64,000 nt of DNA, from the NCBI GenBank assembly GCA_021287165.1, contig JAJTAY010000037.1, positions 102,211 to 166,210 of the forward strand, written 5' to 3'. The position numbers and the translations under genes are program-made. Of the stretch, positions 52,528 to 62,544 are shown one piece after another; position 1 is the first letter of the stretch, and the number at the start of each line of letters is the position of its first letter. This DNA is from Bacteroidia bacterium (GTDB taxonomy: Bacteria; Bacteroidota; Bacteroidia; Bacteroidales; F082). The notes under the pieces are model-generated. The model did not search any database and was not told where the DNA came from. It saw nothing but the letters and a program-made list of their open reading frames with translations.

Positions 52528-55500
52528 TTAATTAGCCGAAGCGGTATGATTGGCCAGTGCCTGATAGAGAATCTCATGGATTTTTGGCCTGATACCAAGC
52601 TTTGCCAGCTGATTGTCTTCGGCATTGGGGAAGACGCGGTTCGAAAGGAATACAAACACCAGTCCGTTTTCGGGATCGGCCCATGCGATGGTTCCGGTGA
52701 AACCGGTATGTCCGAAACTTTTCATTGAAGCAGCATCTGCCATAGCACGCGCTCCCCCTTTCTTGTCGAGCGGAGGTTTATCGAATCCTATGCCACGGCG
52801 ATTGCCGCGATGAGCGAAATGAGCCTGGTTGAAAAATAAAATGGTTTCAGGTTTAAGGTATTGAAATCCATTGTATTGGCCCCCGTCGAGCATCATCTGC
52901 ATCAGTCGGGCCACATCGGTGGCTGTCCCAAAAAGCCCTGCATGACCCGAGATGCCTCCCATCATGGCTGCACCCTGATCGTGAACATAACCCCTGATGA
53001 GCTGACGGCGAAACGTTTTGTCATTTTCTGTGGGAGCGATTCGCGAAGGGCTGAATTTTCGTAAAGGGTTGTAGGTTAGCGTGTTGAGGTTCATTGGCTT
53101 GTAAAAGGTTTCTTCAAGCCACTGGTCCATTTCTTTGTTGGTGAGCAGCCTCACCAGATCGGGGACAAAGTACAGCCCCAGATCGGAATAACGGTACTCT
53201 CTGGATTTCAGCCTGCTGGCAACAATCTCGTCGAAAATGCGATTCCTCCAGGTGCGAAGCATATACATGCTGTCGGCCACATGCCATGGATAATCGTCGG
53301 TTATGGTTCGGCTGTAAACATTGCTGTCCGGGCCTGTTCGGCTGACGGTGCGGGTGTAGAATGGTATCCAGCCGTCGAGCCCGCTCTGATGCGTCAGGAT
53401 ATCCATCCAGCTGATGCGTGCTTTGTCGGTTTTGCGCAGCCATGGAAAGTGTGAGCCAAGGGTGTCGGAAAGGCTTATGAGTCCCTCCTCGGTAAGTTTC
53501 ATAAAAACCAGCGTGCTTGCCAGCACCTTGGTGAGCGAAGCCAAATCGTATAAGGTGCTGTCGTTTACCGCTTCGTCTCCATCGTAGGTAAGTTTACCAT
53601 AGGATTTTCTGAAGACGATCTCACCATTTTTCAGGGCAACAATCTGGCAACCAGGGAACGCTTTTCGGCGAATGCCATCCTCTATAACTGAATCGATTTG
53701 CCGCACATAGGCAGGGGAAATCTGGACAGGGTTTGCTTTGGCCTGCTCGGATGGAAGTGCTTGTTCTTTCAGCGGGAGGGTTTCATTTGCTTCGGCAAGC
53801 GTCAATCCCTCGCCCGCAATAAATCCTGATTTCAGGCTAACAGGCAATCGGCCGGCAGCCTGGGTTTTACCCACCAGAACCTCCGCCAATGCTTTATGAG
53901 TTTCTTCGCGATCCTGATATCCTATCAGTATAGCATGGTGGTTTTCGCCAATTTCGAAAAGATCGAGGGCATAAGGCGATGCAAAAATGTTGAGTACAAC
54001 GGGCATTCGGGCAGCGGCTTGTTTGACGAAGGAAATGATTTCGGGTGTAATGCCGAATTGTCTGTTGGCCAGGATGTTGGTATTATGAATATTAATGATC
54101 AGCAGGTCGAAGCCCGAAAGCCTTTCGAGCATAGAGGCACGATCCTGATGACTGCTGTTTTTAGCCAGATGAAGCGAAGTAATTTTCAGACCGCTTGCCC
54201 TGAGGAAGCCGTCGACGGGCGAAGCTGAGGCCTGTCCCAGCGCAATGGAGGCAATTTTGGAGTTATTGTCCGAAAGCGGCAACAGGTTATTCTGATTGCG
54301 CAGAAGGGTAATGGCCCCGGTAAAGAGTTGATTGATAAGGTCCTTGTATTCAGGTTTGTTGAGGTCGTTTCGCAGGTTTTCTGTAAATGAGGGACGCCAG
54401 GCGTTGAGACCTGCCATGTATTTGTAGCTGAGCACTCTTTTGCAACGGTCTTCGAGCACGCTTTCGGGAAGTCGGCCCGAGCTTATGGCCTGCCTAATGG
54501 TGCTGATGGCAAGGGGTAAATTTTCGGGTAAGAGCAGAATATCATTTCCGGCCTCGAGCGCCATGAGTTCGATAGTGCCGGATGGCTGTACGGATGTAAC
54601 GCCCTTCATATCGAGCCCGTCTGTTACAATCAGGCCTGTGAAGCCAAGTTCGTTTCGCAGTATTTGTGTCACTATCCTGGGCGAAAGGGAGGAGGGCATT
54701 TTTGGTGTGTCGTCGAGTGCGGGTATGTGAAGATGTGCAGTCATTATACCCTGGATGCCGTTATCGATGAGGTAACGGAAGGGTAAAAGCTCTGTTTTTT
54801 CGAGGGATTCGCGGCTGCTGTTGATCACCGGAAGGGTGTAGTGTGAGTCGTTTTGTGTATCACCATGACCCGGAAAATGCTTGCCGGTGGTGATGATACC
54901 GCCCTGCTGAAGACCCTGAGCGTAGGCAAGGGCTTTTCGGGCGACCAATTCGGGCGACTCGCCAAAGCTGCGCACACCGATAACCGGATTGGCGGGATTA
55001 TTGTTTACGTCGGCAACAGGAGCAAAACTCATATGAATACCCATGCGGCGAAGCTGCGTAGCAATCTGAGCGCCCATGCGGCGAATCATTTCGTCGTCGT
55101 TTAATGCGCCAAGGGTCATTTGGAAAGGATAAGATGGTGTACCATCGAGGCGCATGGCAAGGCCCCATTCAGCATCAATAGCAACAAGCAAAGGGGTTTT
55201 GGCCATCTGCTGCCAGCGGTTGGTCTGGCGCAGCTGGTCCTCTGCCTTGTTTTTAAAGAATGCGACGCCGCCTATGTTGTAGGTGCGAATATATTCTTCA
55301 ATCCGGCTGTCGTAGGCCTGATTGGGCTGATTGGCACGAAGCATCATCAACTGAGCGATGCGCTCGTCGATACTTAGACTGTTATAAACCGAATCGACCC
55401 ATCTTTGCTGGTTAACATCCATAATAGCCTGAGCAGCAAGAGGTCTGGAGCTGATCAGCATGAAAACACAGACCCATAAGGTCGACGAAACTTTCCGCAT
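52528..55500 (-). CDS. GH3 beta-N-acetylhexosaminidase fused to serine beta-lactamase-like domain
   Basis: A 990-residue exported protein (signal LWVCVFMLISSRPLAAQA). Residues ~30-370 are glycoside hydrolase family 3, NagZ-like: KHFPGHGDTQNDSHYTLPV (~205-223) holds the His/Asp catalytic dyad loop and VTDGLDMKGV (~293-302) the nucleophile. A GH3 C-terminal-like linker (~400-570) precedes a class C beta-lactamase/DD-peptidase domain (~600-980), with SLTK (~649-652) and a Tyr-Ser-Asp motif (YSDLGLYF). It likely removes GlcNAc from anhydro-muropeptides in the periplasm, consistent with AnmK and the transglycosylase elsewhere in this window. Confidence 0.9.
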   Translation of the reverse strand: MRKVSSTLWVCVFMLISSRPLAAQAIMDVNQQRWVDSVYNSLSIDERIAQLMMLRANQPNQAYDSRIEEYIRTYNIGGVAFFKNKAEDQLRQTNRWQQMAKTPLLVAIDAEWGLAMRLDGTPSYPFQMTLGALNDDEMIRRMGAQIATQLRRMGIHMSFAPVADVNNNPANPVIGVRSFGESPELVARKALAYAQGLQQGGIITTGKHFPGHGDTQNDSHYTLPVINSSRESLEKTELLPFRYLIDNGIQGIMTAHLHIPALDDTPKMPSSLSPRIVTQILRNELGFTGLIVTDGLDMKGVTSVQPSGTIELMALEAGNDILLLPENLPLAISTIRQAISSGRLPESVLEDRCKRVLSYKYMAGLNAWRPSFTENLRNDLNKPEYKDLINQLFTGAITLLRNQNNLLPLSDNNSKIASIALGQASASPVDGFLRASGLKITSLHLAKNSSHQDRASMLERLSGFDLLIINIHNTNILANRQFGITPEIISFVKQAAARMPVVLNIFASPYALDLFEIGENHHAILIGYQDREETHKALAEVLVGKTQAAGRLPVSLKSGFIAGEGLTLAEANETLPLKEQALPSEQAKANPVQISPAYVRQIDSVIEDGIRRKAFPGCQIVALKNGEIVFRKSYGKLTYDGDEAVNDSTLYDLASLTKVLASTLVFMKLTEEGLISLSDTLGSHFPWLRKTDKARISWMDILTHQSGLDGWIPFYTRTVSRTGPDSNVYSRTITDDYPWHVADSMYMLRTWRNRIFDEIVASRLKSREYRYSDLGLYFVPDLVRLLTNKEMDQWLEETFYKPMNLNTLTYNPLRKFSPSRIAPTENDKTFRRQLIRGYVHDQGAAMMGGISGHAGLFGTATDVARLMQMMLDGGQYNGFQYLKPETILFFNQAHFAHRGNRRGIGFDKPPLDKKGGARAMADAASMKSFGHTGFTGTIAWADPENGLVFVFLSNRVFPNAEDNQLAKLGIRPKIHEILYQALANHTASAN

Positions 55501-55514
55501 CCGTTTTTAGTTTA

Positions 55515-55522
55515 CAAATCTA
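55515..55522 (-). promoter_or_regulatory. -7 box (TAGATTTG) of the GH3/beta-lactamase gene
   Basis: Matches TAnnTTTG on minus, 14 bases from the ATG; no TTG at -33, so moderate support. Confidence 0.4.
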
Positions 55523-55540
55523 ACGAAAATCGCCGAAAGC

Positions 55541-56905
55541 TTATGGCATATTAAGGCTTTCGCGGAGGTCGGCAGCGTTGTTTGGGCGGGCAACGATGCG
55601 TTTTGCACTGTCGAGCAAATACATTGATGGTGTTCCATATACCCGGTAAGCATCCACAAGAGGGCTTCGCCATTCTTCCGGTTCGCAAATGTGAATCCAT
55701 TCTTCAATCCCTTGATTGACAATTAATTCACGCAAGGAAGGTTTGTCTGGTCCTAAAATGATCGAAACCACCTTAAGGTCGGTTTTTTCATTAACAATGG
55801 CTTTGATGTCAGGCAACATATGCAGGCAGTGCGGACAGGTTTCTGACCAGAACAGTACAAGGGTATTCGGAGCGTCGACTGAATAAAGGTCGAAAGCTTG
55901 ACCATCGATGTCCGATGTTTCGATGGGAGGTGCAATCCGGCCGTTGATAATGTTGTGATAAGGGCCGATGATTCTTTCCACCTCGAAAAGATCTTCTATG
56001 CTAGCTTTGGAGGAGTCGAAATGCGGAAGGCCGCTCAGGAAATCAGTTATTTGGTTGAAACCAAGTCGCTGAAAGCCCTCGAAAAGGTATTCAAGGTAGA
56101 AGAAGTACATTTTGTTTTGGGCCGAGGCATTGTGCATCAGTATGTCGATAGCTCCCTGAAATGATTCCTCCATTTGTTGACGGCTCATTCCCTTGTGCTG
56201 AAACAGTGTAAGGTAGTCGAGCACCCGGCCGGGAAGAATATCGGATTGAATAAGCAATGTGTCGTTGGTGCTCAGCATGTTGAGAAGAAATTCGCGGAGG
56301 GCTTCCACTTTTTCGGTGCCCGTAAGCCCGGGAGGGAGCATGGGAGGCATATCGGCGGAAATAAAAGCAGATGCTATGGATGCACCGGGAGTCTTTGAGA
56401 GTTTGGCTGCTGTTTTTTGGAAATTCTGTCTCTGCTTATTTAGTTCATTGATCGCTTTCTTTCTGAACTTTTCGTCCATTGGGTAAGCATCAATCAGGGC
56501 TTCAAGCGCATCCTGTTTCCTGACAAAGGATTCCTTTGCTGCTGTCCAGTCCTGCCACACAATGTTATCGGGGGATGCAATGAATTGTACCTTGTCATTT
56601 TTCTTAAGCATTACGGCTCCGCCACCCAGAAACAACCTCAGCGATTCACCATTTTCGTCGTCCAGCACATACATTCCGGCAGGCACGTTCCATTTCGTGG
56701 CAATCGAAAAAGTCCCATCTTTTCCGGTTCTTGCCGAATCAACTGGCAAGCGCATATCACCCCGTAACATCCAAAGGGTGAGTAATTTATCAGACTCATT
56801 GCCCCATTGCCCGCTAACGAGGGTTTGGGCTTCTGTATGGCCTGCCATCAGGAAAAAAAGAAGAGTCGTTGCAATTGTAAAATGACGTAATGGTTTCTGA
56901 AACAT
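55541..56905 (-). CDS. Exported TlpA-like thiol-disulfide protein
   Basis: A 454-residue secreted protein with signal peptide (FTIATTLLFFLMAGHTEAQ). The N-terminal ~110 residues are a beta domain like those in Bacteroidota DUF4369 proteins. A helical middle (~120-320) follows, and the C-terminal thioredoxin fold (~325-454) has active-site CPHC (C357, C360) in LFWSETCPHCLHMLP and cis-Pro P426 (GTPSM). It probably reduces or exchanges periplasmic disulfides. The ATG is consistent with a promoter located just upstream. Confidence 0.82.
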   Translation of the reverse strand: MFQKPLRHFTIATTLLFFLMAGHTEAQTLVSGQWGNESDKLLTLWMLRGDMRLPVDSARTGKDGTFSIATKWNVPAGMYVLDDENGESLRLFLGGGAVMLKKNDKVQFIASPDNIVWQDWTAAKESFVRKQDALEALIDAYPMDEKFRKKAINELNKQRQNFQKTAAKLSKTPGASIASAFISADMPPMLPPGLTGTEKVEALREFLLNMLSTNDTLLIQSDILPGRVLDYLTLFQHKGMSRQQMEESFQGAIDILMHNASAQNKMYFFYLEYLFEGFQRLGFNQITDFLSGLPHFDSSKASIEDLFEVERIIGPYHNIINGRIAPPIETSDIDGQAFDLYSVDAPNTLVLFWSETCPHCLHMLPDIKAIVNEKTDLKVVSIILGPDKPSLRELIVNQGIEEWIHICEPEEWRSPLVDAYRVYGTPSMYLLDSAKRIVARPNNAADLRESLNMP

Positions 56906-56938
56906 GATGCTGAAAATATTTTAGGCTAAAAAAGTGTT

Positions 56939-56971
56939 CAAAGGTAGCTTGTTTTCGAACGGGCTTCTCAA
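56939..56971 (-). promoter_or_regulatory. Promoter of the TlpA-like gene
   Basis: On minus: TTG (56971-56969), 22 bases, TACCTTTG (56946-56939). It is 33 bases upstream of the ATG. Confidence 0.65.
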
Positions 56972-57053
56972 AACCGTTGTTCGAAAAGCTCAGGCAAGGC
57001 CATGGGTCGGTTTTCCTGAGTTTCTCCTTATTTTCGTGCTTTAAACTGGAAGG

Positions 57054-59189
57054 ATGGAGGTGCTTACCGGATATGCCCGCAGAATTGCGGACGAGATGAA
57101 TCTCGAGTATCAGCATGTGCGCAATACGCTGAGCCTATTGGCCGATGGGGCCACTATTCCCTTTGTGGCGCGGTATCGAAAAGAACTCACAGGTTCAATG
57201 AACGAAGAGATTATTGCCCTGGTTCAGAAGCGTTGGCTGCAATTGCTTGCATTAGATAAAAGGCGCGAAACGGTATTGCAATCCATTGAGGAACAGGGTA
57301 AACTAACACCCGAATTGCGTGCGCTGATTGAGAAGGCCGCAACGATGCAGGAGCTGGAGGATATCTATTTGCCCTATAAGCCAAAGCGACGCACGCGGGC
57401 GTCCATTGCACGCGAAAAAGGTCTTGAGACGCTGGCCGATTTTATTATGCAACAAACTTACAGACCCTTGATGCCGGAAGCAAGCCGCTATGTAAATGCT
57501 GCCAAAGGCGTTGAAAACGAGGAACAGGCCCTTGCAGGTGCACGCGACATCATTGCCGAGCGGGTGAGCGAGGACCGGCTGGTGCGCGAGCGGGTGAGGC
57601 AGATATTTCTGCGGCATTCGATGCTGATTAGTAAGGTTGTGTCGGGAAAGGAAGCCGAAGGCAGAACTTATCTTACATATTACGACTGGCGCGAGCCACT
57701 GTCCAAAGCGCCCTCCCACCGGTTGCTTGCCATTTTGCGCGGAGAGAGTGAAGGATTTCTCAAAGCCTCGGTCGAGGTGGATGAGGACAGGACGATTGGG
57801 ATGATACAACGCATGTTTGTAAAAGGCCCGGGCGATGCTTCGGAGCAAGTTGAAAAAGCAATAGCCGACAGCTTTAAGCGCCTGATTGCCCCTTCGATGG
57901 AAACGGAGGTGCGAGAGCACTACAAACAAAAGGCCGATGATGTGGCCATCAGGGTATTTGCCGAAAATTTACGCCAGTTGCTGCTCATGCCGCCTCTGGG
58001 GCAGAAACGCGTACTGGCAATTGATCCAGGTTTCCGAACGGGTTGCAAAATCGTGATTCTCAACGAGCAGGGCCAATTGCTGCATAACGACACCATTTAT
58101 CCCCATCCGCCTAATCACGAGGTGAAGGAAGCCGAAAAGAAGCTCAGAACGCTGGTTAACGCCTACAAGGTGGAAGTGATTGCCGTGGGCAATGGCACTG
58201 CCGGACGCGAAACGGAGATGTTTATCAGGCATATCCGATTCGACCGGGAGGTGATGGCGGTGATGGTGAACGAGAGCGGCGCCTCGGTTTACTCAGCCTC
58301 AAAGGTGGCCCGCGATGAGTTTCCTGACTACGACGTAACAGTGCGTGGGGCTGTGAGCATAGGCCGGAGGCTTATGGACCCTCTGGCTGAGCTGGTAAAG
58401 ATTGATCCCAAATCGATTGGCGTAGGTCAGTATCAGCATGATGTGGATCAGAAAGCCTTGTCGGAAAGCCTTAACCAAACGGTGGAGATGTGTGTGAACG
58501 CTGTTGGGGTGGAGCTTAATACGGCCAGCGAGCAGTTGCTTTCGTATGTGAGCGGAATAGGCCCACAGCTGGCGGCCAACATTATCCGTCACCGAAACGA
58601 AAATGGCCCTTTCACCAACCGGCGGCAATTGCAGCATGTGCCGCGTTTGGGGCCTAAAGCTTTCGAACAATGTGCCGGCTTTCTGCGTATTCGCGATGGC
58701 GAAAACCCTCTCGATGCCAGTGCGGTGCACCCTGAAAGCTATCATATAGTGCAGCGGATGGCTTTGAAAACCGGATTGAGCCTCAAGGAAATGATTGGTC
58801 GAAAGGATATCAGACAACTTATTGATATAAAAGAGTTTAAGGATGAAAAGGCAGGTTTTGAGACACTAAACGACATTCTATCGGAGCTCGAAAAACCCGG
58901 ACGCGACCCAAGGCAGAAATTCGAAGAGTTTGAGTTTTCGAAAGATGTTCGCAGCATACAGGATGTGCAGCCCGGGATGGAACTGAACGGCATAGTAACC
59001 AATATTACGGCATTCGGGGCATTTGTCGATATAGGCGTGCATCAGGACGGGCTGGTGCATGTGAGCCAGATGGCCGAGCGATATGTGCGCGATCCCAATC
59101 AGGTGGTCAAACTCAATCAAAAAGTCAGGGTGAAGGTGTTGTCGGTTGATCTGGAGCGTAATCGCATTAACCTTACCATGAAGCTGTGA
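57054..59189 (+). CDS. tex: Tex-family RNA-binding transcriptional accessory protein
   Basis: A 711-residue cytoplasmic protein. N-terminal Tex_N helices (ATIPFVARYRKELTGSMNEE, ~32-51), a YqgF-like nuclease fold (VLAIDPGFRTGCKIVIL), tandem HhH motifs (VSGIGPQLAANIIRHRNENG), and a C-terminal S1 domain (~640-711, ITAFGAFVDIGVHQDGLVHV). Length and order are as in Tex, a homologue of eukaryotic Spt6. It affects transcription and RNA turnover under stress. Confidence 0.96.
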   Translation: MEVLTGYARRIADEMNLEYQHVRNTLSLLADGATIPFVARYRKELTGSMNEEIIALVQKRWLQLLALDKRRETVLQSIEEQGKLTPELRALIEKAATMQELEDIYLPYKPKRRTRASIAREKGLETLADFIMQQTYRPLMPEASRYVNAAKGVENEEQALAGARDIIAERVSEDRLVRERVRQIFLRHSMLISKVVSGKEAEGRTYLTYYDWREPLSKAPSHRLLAILRGESEGFLKASVEVDEDRTIGMIQRMFVKGPGDASEQVEKAIADSFKRLIAPSMETEVREHYKQKADDVAIRVFAENLRQLLLMPPLGQKRVLAIDPGFRTGCKIVILNEQGQLLHNDTIYPHPPNHEVKEAEKKLRTLVNAYKVEVIAVGNGTAGRETEMFIRHIRFDREVMAVMVNESGASVYSASKVARDEFPDYDVTVRGAVSIGRRLMDPLAELVKIDPKSIGVGQYQHDVDQKALSESLNQTVEMCVNAVGVELNTASEQLLSYVSGIGPQLAANIIRHRNENGPFTNRRQLQHVPRLGPKAFEQCAGFLRIRDGENPLDASAVHPESYHIVQRMALKTGLSLKEMIGRKDIRQLIDIKEFKDEKAGFETLNDILSELEKPGRDPRQKFEEFEFSKDVRSIQDVQPGMELNGIVTNITAFGAFVDIGVHQDGLVHVSQMAERYVRDPNQVVKLNQKVRVKVLSVDLERNRINLTMKL

Positions 59190-59299
59190 AACAGGGCGAA
59201 CCTGTCAGTTAGTTTTCTTTGTTCAGCTTGCCTGAGGCGATAATGTTAGGCACAATTGCCTATTTTTACCCTCAATTCTATTGCCAATTGTTGCTGCCG

Positions 59300-62155
59300 A
59301 TGAATTTGTCGTCAACCCATTTACGGCTTGCAGTTTTAGTTTGCTTTCTTATGCTGTTGCAGCCACTAATCGCACAGCATCAGTATGTTGTAATTCATTA
59401 CAATGCTGATGAATATGGCGGCGGCAACCAAAACTGGTCGGTGGCTTCCGATACCCTGGGACGTAAGTTTGTAGCCAACAACGACGGCCTGATGGTGATC
59501 GACGGCTCAGGCCCTGAATTGCAGAAATATCCCGGCAAAACTATTTTAAGATCGGTGGCTGTGGCCGGGCAAAGGGTTTACACGGGTTCGTTCGAAGCTT
59601 TTGGCTATTGGACTGAGACAGGATTCGGGCAATGGAACTATCATCCTTTGGAACAATTTGCTGTAAGGGAAACTTTCCGGAATGAAGAAATCTGGCGAAT
59701 AGTTCCTTTTCGCGACAAAGTCTATTTTCAAAGCTTCGGAAATATCTTTATTTATGATGGCAATAGCATCAAAAGAATGGAGCTGCCGGGCTCGGTATTG
59801 TTTTTGATTAATGCCGGCGACAGACTTTTTATTCAGCGCATAAAAGGAAGTTTGTATGAGATTGTAAACGATTCGCTGCAGCTTGTTCCAGGCTCCGAAA
59901 TCTTTGCCAATACCGAGATAAAATCGGTGCTGGAGCGAAGCGATGGCGCCCTGCTGATTGGGACGAGTACCGAAGGACTTTATATAAAGGATAAAAATAA
60001 CTCCATTGTGCCCTGGAAGACCGATGCCGACAATCTGTTGAAGACTTATAATCTCAACAATGGGGTCAGAATTGGTAGGCACTATGCATTTGGAACCATA
60101 CTTAAAGGAATAGCGGTGATTGATGAACAAGGCAAATTGATTCACCATGTGCACACAGGCAACGGATTGCAGAACAACACCATTTTATCGCTTGAAGCTG
60201 ATGCGCGTGGCAATCTGTGGGCCGGACTCGACAAGGGTATCGACTATATATGGCTGGACGCTCCTGTGGAGATATATCGCGACAGAGACCACGAAACAGG
60301 CAGTGTTTACTCAGGAGCTTTTTTTAAGAATAAATATTACATAGGTACCAACCAGGGTATTTACGTTTATGAGCGAAAAGAGGACGGCTTTTTGCATCGA
60401 ACGGGATTTCTTGAAGGCAGTCAGGGGCAGGTATGGTTTCTTAAAGTCATTGATGGTTTGTTATACTGCGGCCTCAACGAGGGCACTTTTGTTTTCGACG
60501 GAAAAAGCCTGCAGCAGGTAAGCAGCGTGAATGGCGGATATGACTTGCGTAAGATCATTTTCAACGGCAGGGAACGTATGATGCAAACCACATACAATGA
60601 ATTAATTGAGTACACTTCGCAGGGCGGCGTATGGAAAGAGTGGAGAAGGCTGGGCGGCTGGAATGCACCGGTTCGCACGATCGAGGCTGATCAGCTTGGT
60701 CGCTTGTTTTTAGGACATGCCGTTTCAGGGGTTTTTCTGGCTGAACCTAACATTGCACTTGACAGCATAGCGCATTTCGAGCCGATAGATGCCCGATATG
60801 GTTTAAACTATCAGGCAAGTAAAGTTTACAATCTCGACGGGCGAATTGTAGTTTCAGGGCCTGATGGATTTTTTCAATGGGATGCTTTAAATGAGCGATT
60901 TACATCATTTTCCGAGCTTAACGCTGCTTTGGGGGTTTTTGCAAATGCAATCAATGTAGTTCCGGCTACAAACCATCGTTACTGGCTGATTCTGAACGAT
61001 CAGGCTGCGCTGTTTGAGATCAGGCTGGGAAAGGCAAAGATGATTTACAGGCTCATCTTTTCTCAATTTGAGCTAAAGCCGGTAAGAGGTTATGAGAACA
61101 TAGTGCCCCTGTCAGAAAACGACTTTCTGATCTGCCTTGAGGATGGATTTGCACTTTTGAGGATTCCATTAACTCCTGTCAGCTTGCACCAGCCCAGAGT
61201 GCATATACAGGCTGAGTTCGGTACCAGAAAGGGCGAAACCAGATTTTTCGACGCATATTCCGGAGGCTCTAAGGTTTACGTTCCTTTTCGATTCAACTCG
61301 GCAACCTTCAGGTTTGCCATTCAGGGCGATGCAGAGCCGGCAAGGATGTATCAGTGGAAGCTTGATGGCATCGATGAGTACTGGCACCCATGGTCGGCGC
61401 GCACAACAGCAGAATATTCACGATTGCCATACGGTAATTACACCCTCAGGGTTCGCACACACGACGAGCAAGGCTTCTACAGCGAGGAATCACTCATTCT
61501 GTTTCGCATACGCCCGCCCTGGTTTCTCAGCTGGTACGCCTATATGGCCTATGCAGTGCTCTCCCTGATTTTCATTTTGTTGTTGCAGTCGAACCACCGC
61601 CGCCGACAGCTAAAATTGCGAGAGAAAGCACTGAGGGAGGAAAACGAACGCATCCGTGCACGCAATGAGCAGGCAGAGGCCGAACTTATACGCCTCAGCA
61701 ACGAACGTCTGCAATCGGAGGTGGTAACTAAAACCATGGAGCTTGCCAAGAATACCATGGCCATGATCCGAAAAAATGAGCTGCTCATAGATATACGCGA
61801 AGAACTGGCCAGCCAGAAAGAACAACTTGGCACTCGTTATCCGGATAAATTTCATAGCCGTATCACTAAGCTCATTGAGAATGGCCTAAACAGTGAGCAC
61901 GACTGGGAGATGTTTGAGCACTTATTTGATCAGGCGCACGAAAATTTCTTCCGAAGACTTAAAGAGAGTTATCCTGAACTCACCGCAAGTGATTTCAGGT
62001 TATGTGCCTACCTGCGCATGAATTTATCTTCCAAGGAGATAGCCCCATTGTTGAACATTTCGATCCGCGGGGTGGAGGAAAAACGCTACCGATTGCGCAA
62101 GAAGCTCAATTTGCGGCCTGAGCAGAACCTTACTGAGTTTATCATAGGGTTCTGA
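59300..62155 (+). CDS. Membrane-bound SusR-like regulator (propeller sensor plus LuxR-type HTH)
   Basis: Inner-membrane regulator. I place the start at the ATG at 59300 (951 residues), which begins a proper signal/anchor (LRLAVLVCFLMLLQPLIAQ); an upstream TTG would add 27 residues. The periplasmic part has beta-propeller repeats of the two-component regulator type (for example ARGNLWAGLDKGIDYIW) and a Y_Y_Y domain (~655-735, YQWKLDGIDEYWHPWS). One helix (~742-765, WYAYMAYAVLSLIFILLLQ) leads to a coiled coil (~770-860) and a LuxR-type HTH (~905-945, LSSKEIAPLLNISIRGVEEK). Unlike hybrid two-component systems, no kinase or receiver is present. It sits 389 bases upstream of susC and likely controls it. 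Confidence 0.88.
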   Translation: MNLSSTHLRLAVLVCFLMLLQPLIAQHQYVVIHYNADEYGGGNQNWSVASDTLGRKFVANNDGLMVIDGSGPELQKYPGKTILRSVAVAGQRVYTGSFEAFGYWTETGFGQWNYHPLEQFAVRETFRNEEIWRIVPFRDKVYFQSFGNIFIYDGNSIKRMELPGSVLFLINAGDRLFIQRIKGSLYEIVNDSLQLVPGSEIFANTEIKSVLERSDGALLIGTSTEGLYIKDKNNSIVPWKTDADNLLKTYNLNNGVRIGRHYAFGTILKGIAVIDEQGKLIHHVHTGNGLQNNTILSLEADARGNLWAGLDKGIDYIWLDAPVEIYRDRDHETGSVYSGAFFKNKYYIGTNQGIYVYERKEDGFLHRTGFLEGSQGQVWFLKVIDGLLYCGLNEGTFVFDGKSLQQVSSVNGGYDLRKIIFNGRERMMQTTYNELIEYTSQGGVWKEWRRLGGWNAPVRTIEADQLGRLFLGHAVSGVFLAEPNIALDSIAHFEPIDARYGLNYQASKVYNLDGRIVVSGPDGFFQWDALNERFTSFSELNAALGVFANAINVVPATNHRYWLILNDQAALFEIRLGKAKMIYRLIFSQFELKPVRGYENIVPLSENDFLICLEDGFALLRIPLTPVSLHQPRVHIQAEFGTRKGETRFFDAYSGGSKVYVPFRFNSATFRFAIQGDAEPARMYQWKLDGIDEYWHPWSARTTAEYSRLPYGNYTLRVRTHDEQGFYSEESLILFRIRPPWFLSWYAYMAYAVLSLIFILLLQSNHRRRQLKLREKALREENERIRARNEQAEAELIRLSNERLQSEVVTKTMELAKNTMAMIRKNELLIDIREELASQKEQLGTRYPDKFHSRITKLIENGLNSEHDWEMFEHLFDQAHENFFRRLKESYPELTASDFRLCAYLRMNLSSKEIAPLLNISIRGVEEKRYRLRKKLNLRPEQNLTEFIIGF

Positions 62156-62228
62156 ACTTTTCATTCCGCCGTTTATAAAATGCTTTATTTTGGAAATTTT
62201 AACTGCAGCTTAGGCATGTTTGCAACTG

Positions 62229-62259
62229 GTCCGGCCAAACTTTTCGCCGGACTTTTTTT
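62229..62259 (+). terminator. Terminator after the regulator gene
   Basis: GTCCGGC (62229-62235) / GCCGGAC (62246-62252) followed by seven T. Confidence 0.92.
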
Positions 62260-62463
62260 ATTAGATGGTTTTTCTGGATTTAAATTTTAATCAATCGATT
62301 TCGAATAGGTGTTGCGGACAATGTTGTTGCGTTAAATTTAACAATACTATAAAGCTCAGATAAACAATGATATAAATAGACCAACTTTGTGGTTGATGAG
62401 GTAAAACGGTGGTACGATTGCAACCGTTTTCGGTGCGAAGTAGTCAAGTTGATGCAAAATTCA

Positions 62464-62477
62464 TGCAAACGTTTGCA
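62464..62477. promoter_or_regulatory. LacI-type operator palindrome upstream of susC
   Basis: TGCAAACGTTTGCA is a perfect 14-bp palindrome with the central CG typical of LacI/GalR family operators. It lies 67 bases before the susC ATG, just ahead of the -7 box. Confidence 0.5.
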
Positions 62478-62485
62478 AAGGGCTA

Positions 62486-62493
62486 TATTTTTG
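62486..62493 (+). promoter_or_regulatory. -7 box (TATTTTTG) of susC
   Basis: Matches TAnnTTTG; leader of about 50 bases. No TTG at -33, consistent with activator-dependent or repressible control. Confidence 0.45.
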
Positions 62494-62544
62494 ACATTGC
62501 CTTAACAAACCGATATCCTTAATGTGGAACCAAAAACCGACCAG

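Larger units (their letters stand above)
62260..62544. other. Intergenic control region of susC
   Basis: 285 bases, AT-rich at the left, between the terminator and susC. It contains the palindromic operator described separately, a weaker similar site TGCAACCGTTTTCG at 62419-62432 (three mismatches to the palindrome), and three TGCAAA copies. No RNA gene or ORF is evident. Confidence 0.6.
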
